Shown one piece after another: positions 9,004-22,481 of a stretch of 64,000 bases of DNA. Location of the stretch: assembly GCF_011516835.1 (NCBI RefSeq), contig NZ_WOTB01000010.1, positions 1 to 64,000 of the forward strand. The letters are read 5' to 3'. The notes below the pieces were generated by a model. It was not told the DNA's origin, did no database searches, and saw only the letters and a list, made by a program, of their open reading frames with translations. Position 1 is the first letter of the stretch. Each line of letters opens with the position of its first letter. This DNA is from Acetobacter musti. Lineage in GTDB: Bacteria > Pseudomonadota > Alphaproteobacteria > Acetobacterales > Acetobacteraceae. A program made the position numbers and the translations under genes.

Positions 9004-9859
9004 TAATGATCATCCCGCCATTCACATGCAGGGTCTGTCCCGTAACGTAGGACGAATCCTGGCTGGCCAGATAAACATAGGCCGGACCAAGCTCGCAGGG
9101 ATCGCCGCAACGCCCCATCGGCGTATCCTTCCCCAGATCGGCGACCGCCTGCGGATCGACCGGACCCCAGCTGGCCGGCTGCAACGGCGTCCAGACCGGA
9201 CCGGGCGCCACGGCGTTCACACGAATGCCTTTTTCGGCAAGCTGCAGCGCGAGCGCGCGCGTGAAGCCCATCTCCGCGCCTTTCGTGGTGGTATACGCCA
9301 CGAGACTTTTATTACCCGCAAATGCGTTGACGGAAGACGTGCAGATAATGGCGCTGCCCGCGTCCAGATGCGGCAGCGCCGCCCGGGTCAGATAAAAATA
9401 GCCATTGATGTTGACGTCCATGTGACGCCGCCACTCTTCGTCTGAAATCTTCGTCAGATCGTCGCTGACATACTGAACGCCGGCATTATTCACGAGGATA
9501 TCGAGACCCCCGAAAGCCTTCACAGTCTGCGCGACAGCATCGTCACAGACCGGACCCGAAGCAACGTCACCCGCAATGGCCAGCCCCTTCCGGCCCTCCG
9601 CCTCAATCAGACGGACAGTCTCCTTCGCGTCTTCATGCTCTTCGAGATAGAGGATCGCCACATCAGCGCCTTCACGGGCGAAATGCAGCGCCGCCGCCCG
9701 CCCGATGCCGCTGTCACCGCCACTGATCAGCGCTTTCCGGCCCGCCAGCTTTCCGCTGCCGCGATAATCAGGCCGGATATGTTCGGCCAGAGGCCTCATC
9801 AGCTTTTCCACACCGGGCTGATGATCCTGGGACTGAGGAGGAATCTCGGCTGGCATCAT
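8996..9859 (-). CDS. SDR family oxidoreductase, 287 aa
   Basis: A classical short-chain dehydrogenase/reductase with an N-terminal extension, of the type annotated as general stress or glucose dehydrogenase-like SDR (YghA/YhdF group). The Rossmann motif SGGDSGIG is at 46-53, NNAG at 124-127, catalytic Ser near 175-176, Tyr189 and Lys193 (YTTTK). The C-terminus has the usual VNGGM. A CGGGAGAC site lies before two consecutive ATGs at 9859 and 9856. It overlaps the AGE-family gene by eight bases and is first in that pair. The substrate (sugar or alcohol) is unknown. Confidence 0.88.
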   Translation of the reverse strand: MMPAEIPPQSQDHQPGVEKLMRPLAEHIRPDYRGSGKLAGRKALISGGDSGIGRAAALHFAREGADVAILYLEEHEDAKETVRLIEAEGRKGLAIAGDVASGPVCDDAVAQTVKAFGGLDILVNNAGVQYVSDDLTKISDEEWRRHMDVNINGYFYLTRAALPHLDAGSAIICTSSVNAFAGNKSLVAYTTTKGAEMGFTRALALQLAEKGIRVNAVAPGPVWTPLQPASWGPVDPQAVADLGKDTPMGRCGDPCELGPAYVYLASQDSSYVTGQTLHVNGGMIING

Positions 9860-9987
9860 GTGTCTCCCGGATGTTCACGCAGATCCGGCACCCGCGGACG
9901 CGGCAGCCAGACGCTCGGTTACATCGGAACAAACCCCCGGAATCCCTGATCGTTCCCCTCTGTTATGATCGGGTCAGACCCGCAATC

Positions 9988-10977
9988 TCAGTAGCCCATC
10001 TCTTTCCACGGGTTAGCGAGGGGACGCGCCCCGTAATGGGAGATGACCTCGGAAGCCGCGACGGACGCCAGACGGCCACATTCCGTCAGGGTCCGGTCGG
10101 ATGTCAGCCCCGCAAGAAAACCCGCGGCATAGGCGTCCCCCGCGCCGGTCGTGTCGACAACCTGAGTCGGCACCGGCTCCACCGTGATCCGTTCGCTGCC
10201 ACGGATGATGACACTTCCCTTTTCCGAACGGGTCAGCGCGGCGAAGCTGGTGTCCCCGGCAACATGCCGGGCCGCCGTCTCGAAATTCTCAGTCTGGTAA
10301 AGCGCACAGATTTCGTTCTCATTTGCGAACAGAATATCGATATGCCCCCGGACCAGATCCAGAAAAGCCTCCCGGTGCCGGCCGACACAGAACGGATCGG
10401 AAAGGGTGAGCGCAACCTGCCGCCCGGCGTTGTGCGCCAGCGACGCAGCGCGACGGAACGCCTCCTGGGCATGCGGCGGATCGAAAAGATACCCTTCGAG
10501 ATACACGACCGAGGATGCCGCGATGATGTCGGGAAGCACATCGTCCGGAGTGAATTCCGTGCACGCGCCGAGATAGGTGTTCATCGTGCGCTGCCCGTCG
10601 GGCGTCACGAGAACAATGCAGCAGGCCGTCGCCAGATTGGCGCCGAGCCTGCCATCGAGCGGGGTCGAGGGAAAGGTGATGCCGCAGCCGCGCAGATCCT
10701 GCGCGAACGCCTGCCCGGCATCGTCTCCGGCAACCTTGCCGAGATAGGCGACGCGCGCCCCGAACTGCGCCGCCACGGCACAGGTATTCGCCGCGGACCC
10801 GCCTCCGGTTTCTCTTTCAACCCGGACCTGTGCCCGCAGGGTCTTCGCACGCTCCGAATCAACCAGAGTCATGCTGCCCGGGATCATCCCCTCTTTCGCC
10901 AGAAAACCGGAATCGACCTTCGCCAGGATGTCAGTGATCGCATTGCCGATCCCGCAGAGATCGTAGAGGGTGTCCAT
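9988..10977 (-). CDS. PfkB-family carbohydrate kinase, adenosine kinase-like
   Basis: A ribokinase-fold kinase of 329 residues, predicted to phosphorylate a nucleoside or sugar with ATP in the cytoplasm. It has the substrate-side motif GGGSAANT near 58-65, the metal-side NENE at about 220-223, and the PfkB signature DTTGAGDAYAAGF from 275, with Asp281 as the catalytic base. Overall it resembles proteins annotated as adenosine kinase in alphaproteobacteria. The ATG at 10977 follows GACGGGAAAATACG. It lies 128 bases downstream of the SDR start on the same strand and may be independently transcribed. Confidence 0.87.
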   Translation of the reverse strand: MDTLYDLCGIGNAITDILAKVDSGFLAKEGMIPGSMTLVDSERAKTLRAQVRVERETGGGSAANTCAVAAQFGARVAYLGKVAGDDAGQAFAQDLRGCGITFPSTPLDGRLGANLATACCIVLVTPDGQRTMNTYLGACTEFTPDDVLPDIIAASSVVYLEGYLFDPPHAQEAFRRAASLAHNAGRQVALTLSDPFCVGRHREAFLDLVRGHIDILFANENEICALYQTENFETAARHVAGDTSFAALTRSEKGSVIIRGSERITVEPVPTQVVDTTGAGDAYAAGFLAGLTSDRTLTECGRLASVAASEVISHYGARPLANPWKEMGY

Positions 10978-11261
10978 CGTATTTTCCCGTCTGTAAAATC
11001 TGCTTTTCCTCTATCCGCTCCCGGCCCGTCACGTCCATGCCACAATGCTGTGGGCATAGGATGGACACAGTAACGGAACCGAAAGAATCCCGTGCTGAAA
11101 TGCACGCTCTCCCTTGCCGCGCCGGTTACGATGCGTATAACCGTGCTTTAACTCGGGTGGCTGCGAGATCGTGCGCCCAGCTCCGAAGCACCTGCTGTAC
11201 TCCGGAGCCCTACCAAACCCGGTCGCAATGCGCGGCCCTGATTAGAGTGACGGGGTTTTTC

Positions 11262-11981
11262 TTGCTGTTCAAGAGACACAAACCTGACGCCTCCAAGACC
11301 ACGCAAACCGGTCGGCCCGTTCCTGCGCCTGATGCGTCAGCGCCGAAACCGGCCGGCCCTGCACCGGCGCAGAAGGCCGCCCCGCCGGCAGGCGGGCATG
11401 GCGCAATTTTTCCGGCCGGCAATCGCCCTGCGACTTCCGCTGCGCAACAACCCGGCACAACCGACAGTTCCACACCCGCAAAGGATTCCACGACAATGGG
11501 CCGCGCACCTTTTCCCGCCACCCCCGGCGCTCCGGGCACCCCGGTTACCCCTCCGGCTGGTCCGACCCCTCCCGGAGCCGCGCCAGGCCAGCGGCCATCG
11601 ATGATGAACCGTGGTGACGACCGCCGGACGCTCGTTGTGGGACGCGGCATCAGCGTTCAGGGGTCCGTTCAGGACGCCGAACGTCTCGTCGTGGAAGGTA
11701 CCGTCGAATCCAGCATGATCAACGCCAAGGAGCTTTCGGTAGCCCCGGGCGGTCTGTTCCGCGGCGGCGTCGAAGTCGAAGACGCGGAAATCGCAGGAAC
11801 CGTTGACGGCACCCTTACCGTTCGCGGCAGCCTTCTGGTTTCCTCGACGGGACGCCTCCTCGGCAAGGCGACCTGCAAGCGCCTGCGCGTCGAAGACGGC
11901 GGCCAGATCAGCGGTCAGCTCGAAATGCTGACCGACGCCGCGAAAGACGCTCCGGCTCCGAAAACCGGAAACGCCGCCTGA
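11262..11981 (+). CDS. bactofilin (polymer-forming cytoskeletal protein)
   Basis: A cytoskeletal protein that polymerises without nucleotide and scaffolds cell-wall or polar complexes. The beta-helical bactofilin domain covers roughly the last 125 residues, beginning RTLVVGRGISVQGSV, with the repeated G-x-V/A-x-G turn pattern. The N-terminal about 110 residues are Pro/Ala-rich and disordered. The start is uncertain: I prefer TTG at 11262 (MLFKRHKP, with GGGG seven bases upstream); GTG at 11247 is an alternative, and an in-frame opening extends upstream to 11037 without a family-like sequence. A terminator follows at 12181. The preceding 284 bases (10978-11261) hold no other supported gene. 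Confidence 0.85.
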   Translation: MLFKRHKPDASKTTQTGRPVPAPDASAPKPAGPAPAQKAAPPAGGHGAIFPAGNRPATSAAQQPGTTDSSTPAKDSTTMGRAPFPATPGAPGTPVTPPAGPTPPGAAPGQRPSMMNRGDDRRTLVVGRGISVQGSVQDAERLVVEGTVESSMINAKELSVAPGGLFRGGVEVEDAEIAGTVDGTLTVRGSLLVSSTGRLLGKATCKRLRVEDGGQISGQLEMLTDAAKDAPAPKTGNAA

Positions 11982-12149
11982 GTTCAGTCCCTGAATTCAG
12001 AGTGCCCGGCTTCAGGGCGGCGGCCTTCATCACATGCCGCCCGGCCGGACACATTATAAACTGAAAGACCGGCATCCTGCCGGGCACAGGTTTTCCTGCA
12101 CAAAGTTCCGGCTGAACGTCAGAGTGAAAACAGTTCGCTATTATTGAAT

Positions 12150-12219
12150 CTGACAATTTCCGTTGTCAGGACAGCACAGTAAAAAGGGGAGATATCCTTA
12201 CCGGATGTCTCCCCTTTTT
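12150..12219 (+). terminator. terminator hairpins after bactofilin
   Basis: A perfect 7-bp stem CTGACAA/TTGTCAG spans 12150-12169. It is followed by a stronger hairpin, GGGGAGATATCC (12186-12197) with GGATGTCTCCCC (12203-12214), closed by a five-base loop with one G-U pair and flanked by A5 and T5 runs. The symmetrical A and T tracts would allow termination in both directions. The 335-base gap 11982-12316 holds this, a family B repeat and nothing else I can support. Confidence 0.8.
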
Positions 12220-12248
12220 ACTGGCGTCTATATGCCGGGCAGGCGACG

Positions 12249-12305
12249 GGACTTTGCCCCGACCCCCACAAAGGGACGCAGTCCCTTTGATCCCGGTTTG
12301 TTAAC
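12249..12305 (-). repeat. family B double-hairpin repeat
   Basis: A reverse-orientation copy of the B module: the stem AAAGGGACGCAGTCCCTTT, then GATCCCGGTTTGTTAA, with the second stem reduced to CTTTGCCCCGA. It lies 12 bases from the stop codon of gcrA, thus at the 3' end of that gene. Confidence 0.75.
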
Positions 12306-12316
12306 TATGCCGCCGC

Positions 12317-13045
12317 TCAGGCAACGTTATCACGCCGGTCACGAAGCTTGACGTAAGCCAGCGCCGCATGCTCCGCACAATACGGCTTGCCGGGAAGCGG
12401 CGTCGCACCACAAAAATGGAACTCCGGCGTTCCCGGATCTCCCAGCGGCCAGCAACAGCTTGGCCCGCGCCGGCGCGGCTCAAGCGCACCCGAAATGCTG
12501 CGCAGCGCCGCGCGTGACGCTGCCGACGCCTTCGCCACAGGCGCGGGCTTCGATACAGTTTCAGCCGTAACGGGCTTCGGCGGCGCCACAGGAGCGGGCT
12601 TGTCGTCACCCGGCGTTTTTGTCGCAGTCACCGAAACAGGCGCTGCAGCCTCAGCCACGGAAGAGACGACAGCAGCAACAGGTTTTTCTCTTTCCGCCAC
12701 ATCCACAGAGGCAGACACCGCAACGGCCGGTTCAGAATGCAGAACCGCCGGCGTTTCAGACACCCCCGCTCCTGTCGCCGGAGCAGCCCCCGCCGCGGTT
12801 TCGCTCACCGCCGGAGGCACAGACCTGTTCTCCTCAGCGGAACCGGTCACAGCCGGCTTCGCCGCGGAAGCCTTACCCCCTCCCTGACGGCGGATTGGCG
12901 AAGGACGCGCCGGAAGGCCAAGACGATGCGCCTTCCCCACAACAGCGTTTTTGGTAATGCCAATCTGCCGCCCGATCTCAGCCGTCGACAATCCCTCCTG
13001 CCACAAGGCCTTCAGGCGGGCTATTGTCTCGTCTGTCCACTCCAT
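12317..13045 (-). CDS. gcrA: GcrA cell cycle regulator
   Basis: A sigma70-associated transcription factor of Alphaproteobacteria which acts at promoters bearing methylated GANTC sites. The N-terminal HTH reads MEWTDETIARLKALWQ with GITKNAVVGKAHRLGLPAR. The conserved C-terminal motif CCWPLGDPGTPEFHFCG and GKPYCAEH sits near residues 200-230. Between them is an unusually long linker of about 130 residues rich in Ala, Val, Pro and Thr. The ATG at 13045 is preceded by GGGAG; an upstream in-frame Met at 13093 gives a non-family extension. The 242-residue length exceeds the roughly 170 of the Caulobacter protein, all in the linker. Confidence 0.92.
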   Translation of the reverse strand: MEWTDETIARLKALWQEGLSTAEIGRQIGITKNAVVGKAHRLGLPARPSPIRRQGGGKASAAKPAVTGSAEENRSVPPAVSETAAGAAPATGAGVSETPAVLHSEPAVAVSASVDVAEREKPVAAVVSSVAEAAAPVSVTATKTPGDDKPAPVAPPKPVTAETVSKPAPVAKASAASRAALRSISGALEPRRRGPSCCWPLGDPGTPEFHFCGATPLPGKPYCAEHAALAYVKLRDRRDNVA

Positions 13046-13194
13046 GAAACGGATCTCCCAGCAGCGGAATGGTCTGTGCCCTTCCGAATTCACCGCTACA
13101 GATAGGAGCTTCCTCCACGAGTCTCAAGAAAGCGTGGCCAGAAAACTGGGGACAAAGGCGGGATAACCCTCTGGATAACGCCTGTAAAACCGAA

Positions 13195-14397
13195 TCAGTC
13201 GTCCCGGTCCGCCGCCCGCATAAGCTGCACCTGGCCCGCTTTCACCCCGAGCGACAAGCGCCCTTCGCACAGCGCCAGCGCCTCCGCACCAAACACCTCA
13301 CGCCTCCAGCCGGTCAGCAGAGGCCCGTCAGGATCAGGACACAGCGCGAATGAATCAATATCGTCGGAAGAGGCCACCAGCCTCGGAGCAACATTGTTCT
13401 TCTCACACTGATGCGTCAGAAGAACCTTCAGCAGGGCCACCAGAGCCTGCGGCGGCCGCGCGCCATCCTGCCCCCTGCCGCGCACCGGCTTCGGAAGCTC
13501 GGAGTCCGGCAGCTCACAGGCGGCAGCCACGACATCAAGCAGACCAATGCCCATGCGCCCCTCGGCAAACCCGCGCGTTACCCCGCGAACACGCGCAAGA
13601 GCCTCCGTCGTCCGCGGCGCGGTCGCGGCGATTTCAAGCAGGCTTTCATCCTTGAGCATCCGCTGGCGGGGGACGTTGGCCGTCTGCGCCTCTGTCTCGC
13701 GCCAGGCTGTTATCCGCTTCAGTATCCCCAGCATACGGCGATTGCCCGTCCGCGCCTTGAGTTTCTCCCATTGTTTTTCCGGATCGACCATCAGGCGGGA
13801 AGGGTCCGCAAGCGCTTCCTGCTCCGCCGCGACCCAGCTCGTGCGACCTTCCCGGTCCAGCTGCTTCACCAGAGCCTCGTAGACCACACGCAGATGAGTC
13901 ACATCGGCGGCGGCATAAGTCAGCTGAGCCGCCGAAAGCGGCCGGACAGACCAGTCGGTAAAACGGTGACTCTTATCGATGGACAGACCGGTCAGCGCCC
14001 CGACGAGATTGTCATACCCGACCTGATCGCCATACCCGGCCACCATAGCCGCGACCTGCGTGTCGAAAACCGGAACCGGCAGGCGTCCGAAAATATGCAG
14101 GAAAATTTCGAGATCCTGACGCGCGGCGTGAAACACCTTCACCACGGACTCATCGTCAAACAGCGTGGCAAGCGGCGTGAGATCCAGATCCGGCGCAAGC
14201 GTGTCAATCAGAACAACATCTTCCGCACCGGCGATCTGCACGAGACAAAGCTCCGGCCAGTACGTCCGCTCCCGCATGAACTCCGTGTCCACCGCAACGA
14301 AACGCTCGGCACGGAAGCGGGTTACCGTCGCGAGGAGATCATCCGTGGCTGTAATAAGACGCGGTTCGGAGAAGCTGTATTTCGGAGGCCTTGGCAT
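13195..14397 (-). CDS. rnd: ribonuclease D
   Basis: A 3'-5' exoribonuclease for tRNA 3'-end maturation. The DEDD exonuclease core has Asp37 and Glu39 (VAVDTEFMRE), an Asp in FHAARQDLEIF, and YAAADVTHL with the last Asp. An HRDC domain follows at about 215-300. The start was set at the ATG at 14397 because GGGGAGACTC lies directly upstream and the family sequence begins there; an in-frame extension to 14586 has no family character. The 400-residue length is normal. Divergent from queF. Confidence 0.93.
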   Translation of the reverse strand: MPRPPKYSFSEPRLITATDDLLATVTRFRAERFVAVDTEFMRERTYWPELCLVQIAGAEDVVLIDTLAPDLDLTPLATLFDDESVVKVFHAARQDLEIFLHIFGRLPVPVFDTQVAAMVAGYGDQVGYDNLVGALTGLSIDKSHRFTDWSVRPLSAAQLTYAAADVTHLRVVYEALVKQLDREGRTSWVAAEQEALADPSRLMVDPEKQWEKLKARTGNRRMLGILKRITAWRETEAQTANVPRQRMLKDESLLEIAATAPRTTEALARVRGVTRGFAEGRMGIGLLDVVAAACELPDSELPKPVRGRGQDGARPPQALVALLKVLLTHQCEKNNVAPRLVASSDDIDSFALCPDPDGPLLTGWRREVFGAEALALCEGRLSLGVKAGQVQLMRAADRDD

Positions 14398-14504
14398 GAG
14401 TCTCCCCATACACAGTGGCGCCCGAAAGCGGAAGCACCCGCGCTTGACGTTCAGCATGGCTGGTGACAGATGCCCTCCACACCCTCTCACAACGGAGCCT
14501 ATGC

Positions 14505-14975
14505 ATGACTGAGCATGATGATGGCACAGCGGCTCTGACGCAGCTCGGCCGCGCAACCGCCATGCCCGCCTCACCGGCCGAAGCACAGCTGGAGCGCGTC
14601 CCGGCGCCCCATAAAAACCGGCAGTATCTCGTCCGGTTTACCGCTCCCGAATTCACATCGCTTTGCCCGGTGACCGGCCAGCCCGATTTCGCCCATCTGG
14701 TGATCGACTACATCCCACGCGACTGGATCGTCGAAAGCAAATCCCTGAAGCTCTATCTCACCAGCTTCCGCAATCACGGCGCGTTTCACGAGGACTGCTC
14801 GGTCACGATCGCCGAGACCCTCGTTAATCTCCTTGACCCGGAATGGCTCCGGATCGGCGCCTACTGGTATCCAAGAGGCGGCATGCCGATCGACGTCTTC
14901 TGGCAGACAGGCACCCCTCCCGAGGGAGTATGGATTCCCGATCAGGACGTCCCCGGATATCGCGGACGCGGCTGA
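14505..14975 (+). CDS. queF: NADPH-dependent preQ0 reductase QueF
   Basis: Reduces 7-cyano-7-deazaguanine to preQ1 in queuosine tRNA-modification synthesis; cytoplasmic T-fold enzyme. The catalytic Cys54 and Asp61 lie in [13 protein letters not shown], the QueF motif is ESKSLKLYL at 77-85, and His95-Glu96 follow in RNHGAFHE. The 156-residue length matches the short unimodular type. The ATG at 14505 has CGGAG eight bases upstream; an earlier in-frame Met at 14463 was rejected. It stands alone, divergent from rnd, with no other queuosine gene in view. Confidence 0.95.
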   Translation: MTEHDDGTAALTQLGRATAMPASPAEAQLERVPAPHKNRQYLVRFTAPEFTSLCPVTGQPDFAHLVIDYIPRDWIVESKSLKLYLTSFRNHGAFHEDCSVTIAETLVNLLDPEWLRIGAYWYPRGGMPIDVFWQTGTPPEGVWIPDQDVPGYRGRG

Positions 14976-15180
14976 ACCCACAGCTATACAGAGCGGTCCT
15001 ATATCGTCTTTCAGCCCGTGTTTCCGTTGAAAGCCACCAGCGACACCGGCTGACAAACAAACCGGAGAGGCCATCGCCTTCTCCGGTTTTTCAATGACGC
15101 TGCTCTGACGGAATAAACAGATCGGAGCCGCAGAACCAGGTCGGGCCGTTTTTGTCTGATGTTTATATATTTGCAAATGG

Positions 15181-15300
15181 AGGGCAGGGCTCTGCCCTGC
15201 ACCCGGAAGGGGTCGCAGACCCCTTCACCCCGTTTAGTTTAACAAACCGGGATCAAAGGGACCTCGTCCCTTTGTGGGGTTCGGGGCAAAGCCCCGAAAA
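15181..15300 (+). repeat. family C plus B repeat module
   Basis: The main content of the 361-base gap 14976-15336. Family C gives the stems GGCAGGGCTCTGCCCTG and GGGGTCGCAGACCCC; family B follows with AACAAACCGGGATCAAAG, the stem AAAGGGACCTCGTCCCTTT and the stem CGGGGCAAAGCCCCG. The module lies downstream of atpC (minus strand) and queF (plus strand), so it could serve as a shared transcript end. At 15063-15092 there is also a CTCCGGTTTTT segment facing CCGGAGAGG that can pair. Confidence 0.8.
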
Positions 15301-15336
15301 CGGTCAGCCCCGGCCAGCCGCAAAGCCGACAAAAAA

Positions 15337-15744
15337 TCAGTTGCCGGCGCCCGCGTCGATCTCGGCGCGAACCGACTGAATTTTCGCCATGAGTCCTTCA
15401 AGACGGGCAGCATCGGATTTGTCCGCCGCATCCCACGCCTCAGTCAGTTCCTCAAGACGCGCCGTCGCCGAATCAATAGAGATTTCCGTAACAGGAACAG
15501 CCTCATCGGCGAGAATAGTGCAGCGCACCGGCGTCATGTCGGCAAATCCGCCACCCACGAAATACCGGTCGGTAACCGTATCACCGTCATAAAGAGCAAC
15601 AGTGCCGCCACGAAGCAGAAGCATCATCGGCGCATGCTCAGGCATGGCGGCGATATCGCCCTCCTCACCCGGCATCACGACCATGTCCACATCGCGGGAC
15701 ACCAGAACCTTCTCGGGACTGATGATTTCGACCTTGATCGGCAT
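15337..15744 (-). CDS. atpC: ATP synthase F1 epsilon subunit
   Basis: The epsilon subunit of the F1 sector, joining the central stalk and regulating ATP hydrolysis. At 135 residues it has the N-terminal beta-sandwich (PIKVEIISPEK, MPGEEGDIAAMPEHAPM, the highly conserved loop) followed by a helical C-terminus with DAARLEGLMAKIQ. Last gene of atpHAGDC, 30 bases after atpD. Confidence 0.96.
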   Translation of the reverse strand: MPIKVEIISPEKVLVSRDVDMVVMPGEEGDIAAMPEHAPMMLLLRGGTVALYDGDTVTDRYFVGGGFADMTPVRCTILADEAVPVTEISIDSATARLEELTEAWDAADKSDAARLEGLMAKIQSVRAEIDAGAGN

Positions 15745-15774
15745 TCTGAATGGTCCCTTCCGAAGTCGGCTGAC

Positions 15775-18194
<2,420 letters not shown>

Positions 18195-18209
18195 GAACGA
18201 TACCCGCGA

Positions 18210-19744
<1,535 letters not shown>

Positions 19745-19745
<1 letters not shown>

Positions 19746-20335
19746 CACGCGGCTCCCTTCATGGCATAATGCAGGCGTACAAGGCGGGACTGGAGGCTGC
19801 TGTCAAACAGGCGCGGTCCGACACGAACCACGAGACCACCAAGGATCTCAGGGTCGACCCGCTCCTGAAGATTGACACGCGAATAGCCGGCTTCGGCGAG
19901 CTTACCCTGCAGCTGGGCACGCTGCGCCGTGGTCAGCGGTTCGGCGCTGACCACTTCAGCGGACATTTCACCACGCCGGGCAGCCGCCACGGCGGCGAAA
20001 GCCGCAAGAATTTCACGGAGACGGGACAGACGCCGGTTATCGGCGATCACACCGACGAAGCTGGTTACGGTCTGACCGAAACCCTGCTGCTTCAGCACGG
20101 ACAGAATCGCCTTGCGGGAGTCCCTGATATCCAGACGGGCGTCACCGAGCACCGTCCGCAGGTCCTGGCTTCCGTCAATCAGACCGGCAAGCGCACCGGC
20201 CTCCGACAGAACCTCATCAAGCTGCCGGCGCTCGGCAGCAAGCTCATACAACGCGGTCGCATAGCGTCCCGCAAGACCGCCCGTCCCGACAGGGGCATGA
20301 GGTACGGAACGGGTACTCGTTACGGCAGTGGCCAC
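19745..20335 (-). CDS. atpH: ATP synthase F1 delta subunit
   Basis: The peripheral-stalk connector of F1 (OSCP homologue). N-terminal helical bundle ([15 protein letters not shown]) and C-terminal domain ([23 protein letters not shown]) are present. The start was chosen at GTG 20335 because AAGGGAAGAG lies upstream and the protein then has 196 residues, close to the family; the in-frame extension to 20473 is not family-like. First gene of the F1 operon; Fo subunit genes are not nearby, as usual for Alphaproteobacteria. Confidence 0.94.
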
Positions 20336-20590
20336 GTTTGGCTCTTCCCTTCTGCGTTCCCCAGGCGCGCCAGCAGGCATGAGACCAGGGTCGGCGATAC
20401 CGGCCCCGGGACACACGCCCGGCCGCAATTCGTTATTGGCGCGGCCTCTAGCATGGAGACCCGGACCACGCAACCGAGCAGAGCCGCGCTTTCAGGCCCG
20501 GACAGGAAGATTCTTTCAGGCAACAAACCTTCTCCGCCCTCAGCTCTTTCCGACAACGTTTCCGTCCCGCGGGAGAACGCGAAAACTTTG

Positions 20591-22018
20591 TCACGAAAAA
20601 CCGGCCGCGATACGCTCCGCGGACTCACGCGCACGGCGACCCGTCGCGATGAATCCGCACAGACTGACAGCGACTCCAAGCAGCGCCGCGAGCCAGAAAA
20701 CAGGATGGGCCGCCGCCAGAAAACCATCCGCGAAACCATCCGTGAAATGCGTCGCGACACGGCCGCTTCTCACACTGCCCGCCACCGCCACACCGAGAGA
20801 CGCACCGATCTGCCGGCTCGTCGAGGCAATGGCCGCCGCGAGTCCGGCGCGCCTGCGCGGCATGCCGGAGACGGCAGCATTGGTGATCGGCGCGTTACAT
20901 AAGCCAAAACCACCCCCCATCAGCAGATAGGCGAGAACAAGCTGCCATTCCGGCGTCCCGGCGGTCAGCCCGGTCATGAGCAGCGCCCCCAGACAGAGAC
21001 CGATACCGGACAGCACGAGAGGAAGCCGCGCGCCGCGCGTCGCCACAAGACGCCCGGAGAGAGGAGCGCCGACCGTGATCGCAACAGCCAGCGGCATCAG
21101 CATCAGCCCGGCCTGACGCGGCAGGAAACCCCTGACATCCTGCAGATAAATCGTATTGAGAAAAAGCAGGGATGAGAAAATGGCGAAGCAGAGCACGGCC
21201 AGCACCGTCGCGGACGCAAAAGGAATCGACCGGAAGAATCGCAGATCGAGCACCGGATTCGCCCTCGTCGCTTCCACCACGACAAATCCGGCCAGGGCGA
21301 TGAAAGACAAAGCAGCCAGACAGAACGTCCACGGGCTCAGCCACCCGGCGTCCGGGCCTTCGATCAGAGCGGCCACGCAGGAAGCCGCCGCCACGGCAGC
21401 AAGCCCCTGGGCCGGCAGATCGAGCGGAGACCGCTCCGGCGAACGCGATTCCGGCACAAAGCGCAGGGTCATCCCCAGCGCGACGAGACCGATCGGCAGA
21501 TTGATCCAGAAAACGAAGCGCCACCCGATCCAGTCGCTTACGAAACCACCAACCATCGGACCGAGCGCAAGCGCGGCCCCCGACATCATCCCCCAGATGC
21601 CGATCGCGCGGGCTCTTTCACGGGGGTCCGTAAACGTATTGGCGATGATCGACAGCGCGACCGGATTCATCATTGCGCCGCCGACACCCTGAAAAATACG
21701 CGCGGCAATCATCTGACCGGTCGAAGCGGCAAGACCGCACAGCGCGGACCCGGCACAGAACATCGTGACACCGGCAAGAAAAACACGACGGCGACCGATA
21801 CGATCCGCGATGGAGCCGGCCAGCATGAGCAGCCCGGCCACAACCAGGGTGTAGGCGTCCACAATCCATTGCAGATCGGAAAGTCCGGCGCCAAAGGCGT
21901 GGCGAATCGACGGAAGCACGACATTCACGACCGTGACGTCCATCATCACGAGCAGAAGGCTCAGACAGCAGGACGCAAGAATGAGCCAGCGCCGCCCATG
22001 CATTTCAGACTCACTCAT
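20591..22018 (-). CDS. DHA2-family MFS drug/proton exporter
   Basis: An inner-membrane antiporter of 475 residues with the 14-helix pattern of the EmrB/QacA (DHA2) branch. It shows the motif A region GSIADRIGRRRVFLAG, WIVDAYTLVVAGLLML in helix 2 and the helix-5 antiporter motif near SGAALALGPMVGG. The start is the ATG at 22018 (MSESEMHGRRW); the next Met five codons on is possible. No partner EmrA or TolC gene and no regulator lies beside it. Substrate unknown. Confidence 0.87.
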   Translation of the reverse strand: MSESEMHGRRWLILASCCLSLLLVMMDVTVVNVVLPSIRHAFGAGLSDLQWIVDAYTLVVAGLLMLAGSIADRIGRRRVFLAGVTMFCAGSALCGLAASTGQMIAARIFQGVGGAMMNPVALSIIANTFTDPRERARAIGIWGMMSGAALALGPMVGGFVSDWIGWRFVFWINLPIGLVALGMTLRFVPESRSPERSPLDLPAQGLAAVAAASCVAALIEGPDAGWLSPWTFCLAALSFIALAGFVVVEATRANPVLDLRFFRSIPFASATVLAVLCFAIFSSLLFLNTIYLQDVRGFLPRQAGLMLMPLAVAITVGAPLSGRLVATRGARLPLVLSGIGLCLGALLMTGLTAGTPEWQLVLAYLLMGGGFGLCNAPITNAAVSGMPRRRAGLAAAIASTSRQIGASLGVAVAGSVRSGRVATHFTDGFADGFLAAAHPVFWLAALLGVAVSLCGFIATGRRARESAERIAAGFS

Positions 22019-22138
22019 GCAGGCGGCTGCTCCGGACAATGCGCACGGAACTGCGGGCTGCCAGCCATTCCTGCGCGCCGGCGAAAACAGCATCCGGCGG
22101 ATCGCAATCCGCTTACGACCAGTAAAATAAAAGGAAAC

Positions 22139-22212
22139 TGGAGCGGGCGAAGGGAATCGAACCCTCCTCAGAAGCTTGGAAGGCTACTGCATTACCACTA
22201 TGCTACGCCCGC
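22139..22212 (-). tRNA. tRNA-Gly (UCC)
   Basis: Minus-strand cloverleaf. The acceptor GCGGGCG pairs with CGCCCGC, the anticodon loop CTTCCAA gives anticodon TCC, the T arm is GAGGGTTCGATTCCCTT, and CCA is encoded. 74 bases. Confidence 0.95.
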
Positions 22213-22223
22213 ATCCGACGCGG

Positions 22224-22253
22224 CTTATACTGCATCTCCGACACGCCAGGCAA
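22224..22253 (-). promoter_or_regulatory. putative sigma70 promoter of tRNA-Gly
   Basis: On the minus strand TTGCCT (-35, 22248-22253) is followed by 18 bases and TATAAG (-10, 22224-22229), ending 11 bases before the mature tRNA. Spacing and position fit a housekeeping promoter; no experimental support. Confidence 0.5.
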
Positions 22254-22481
22254 GCAGGAGATCGCGTGAAAAAATACGACGGGCGCATTGCGGCGAAAAG
22301 GCCGGAAAACGCCGGCTCATATGATTTTACCCGCCATCGGGGAAGCAAAGTTTGTGCCCTCCCCCTCTTGACTTTAAACGCCCGGCATATTCTTTTCCGC
22401 GGCCTGCGCCCGGTTCGCGTGGTGAACTGAACTGAGACAGCTCCGGCTGCTTCAGGTAAGGTCTCCGCAGGGCGGTTCTGC

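Noticed and set aside
7735..9859. Sulfoquinovose catabolic operon around the YihS-like isomerase
   Set aside because: Only the isomerase and a generic SDR are present; no sulfoquinovosidase, SF kinase or SFP aldolase lies nearby, and the adjacent PfkB kinase looks adenosine kinase-like.
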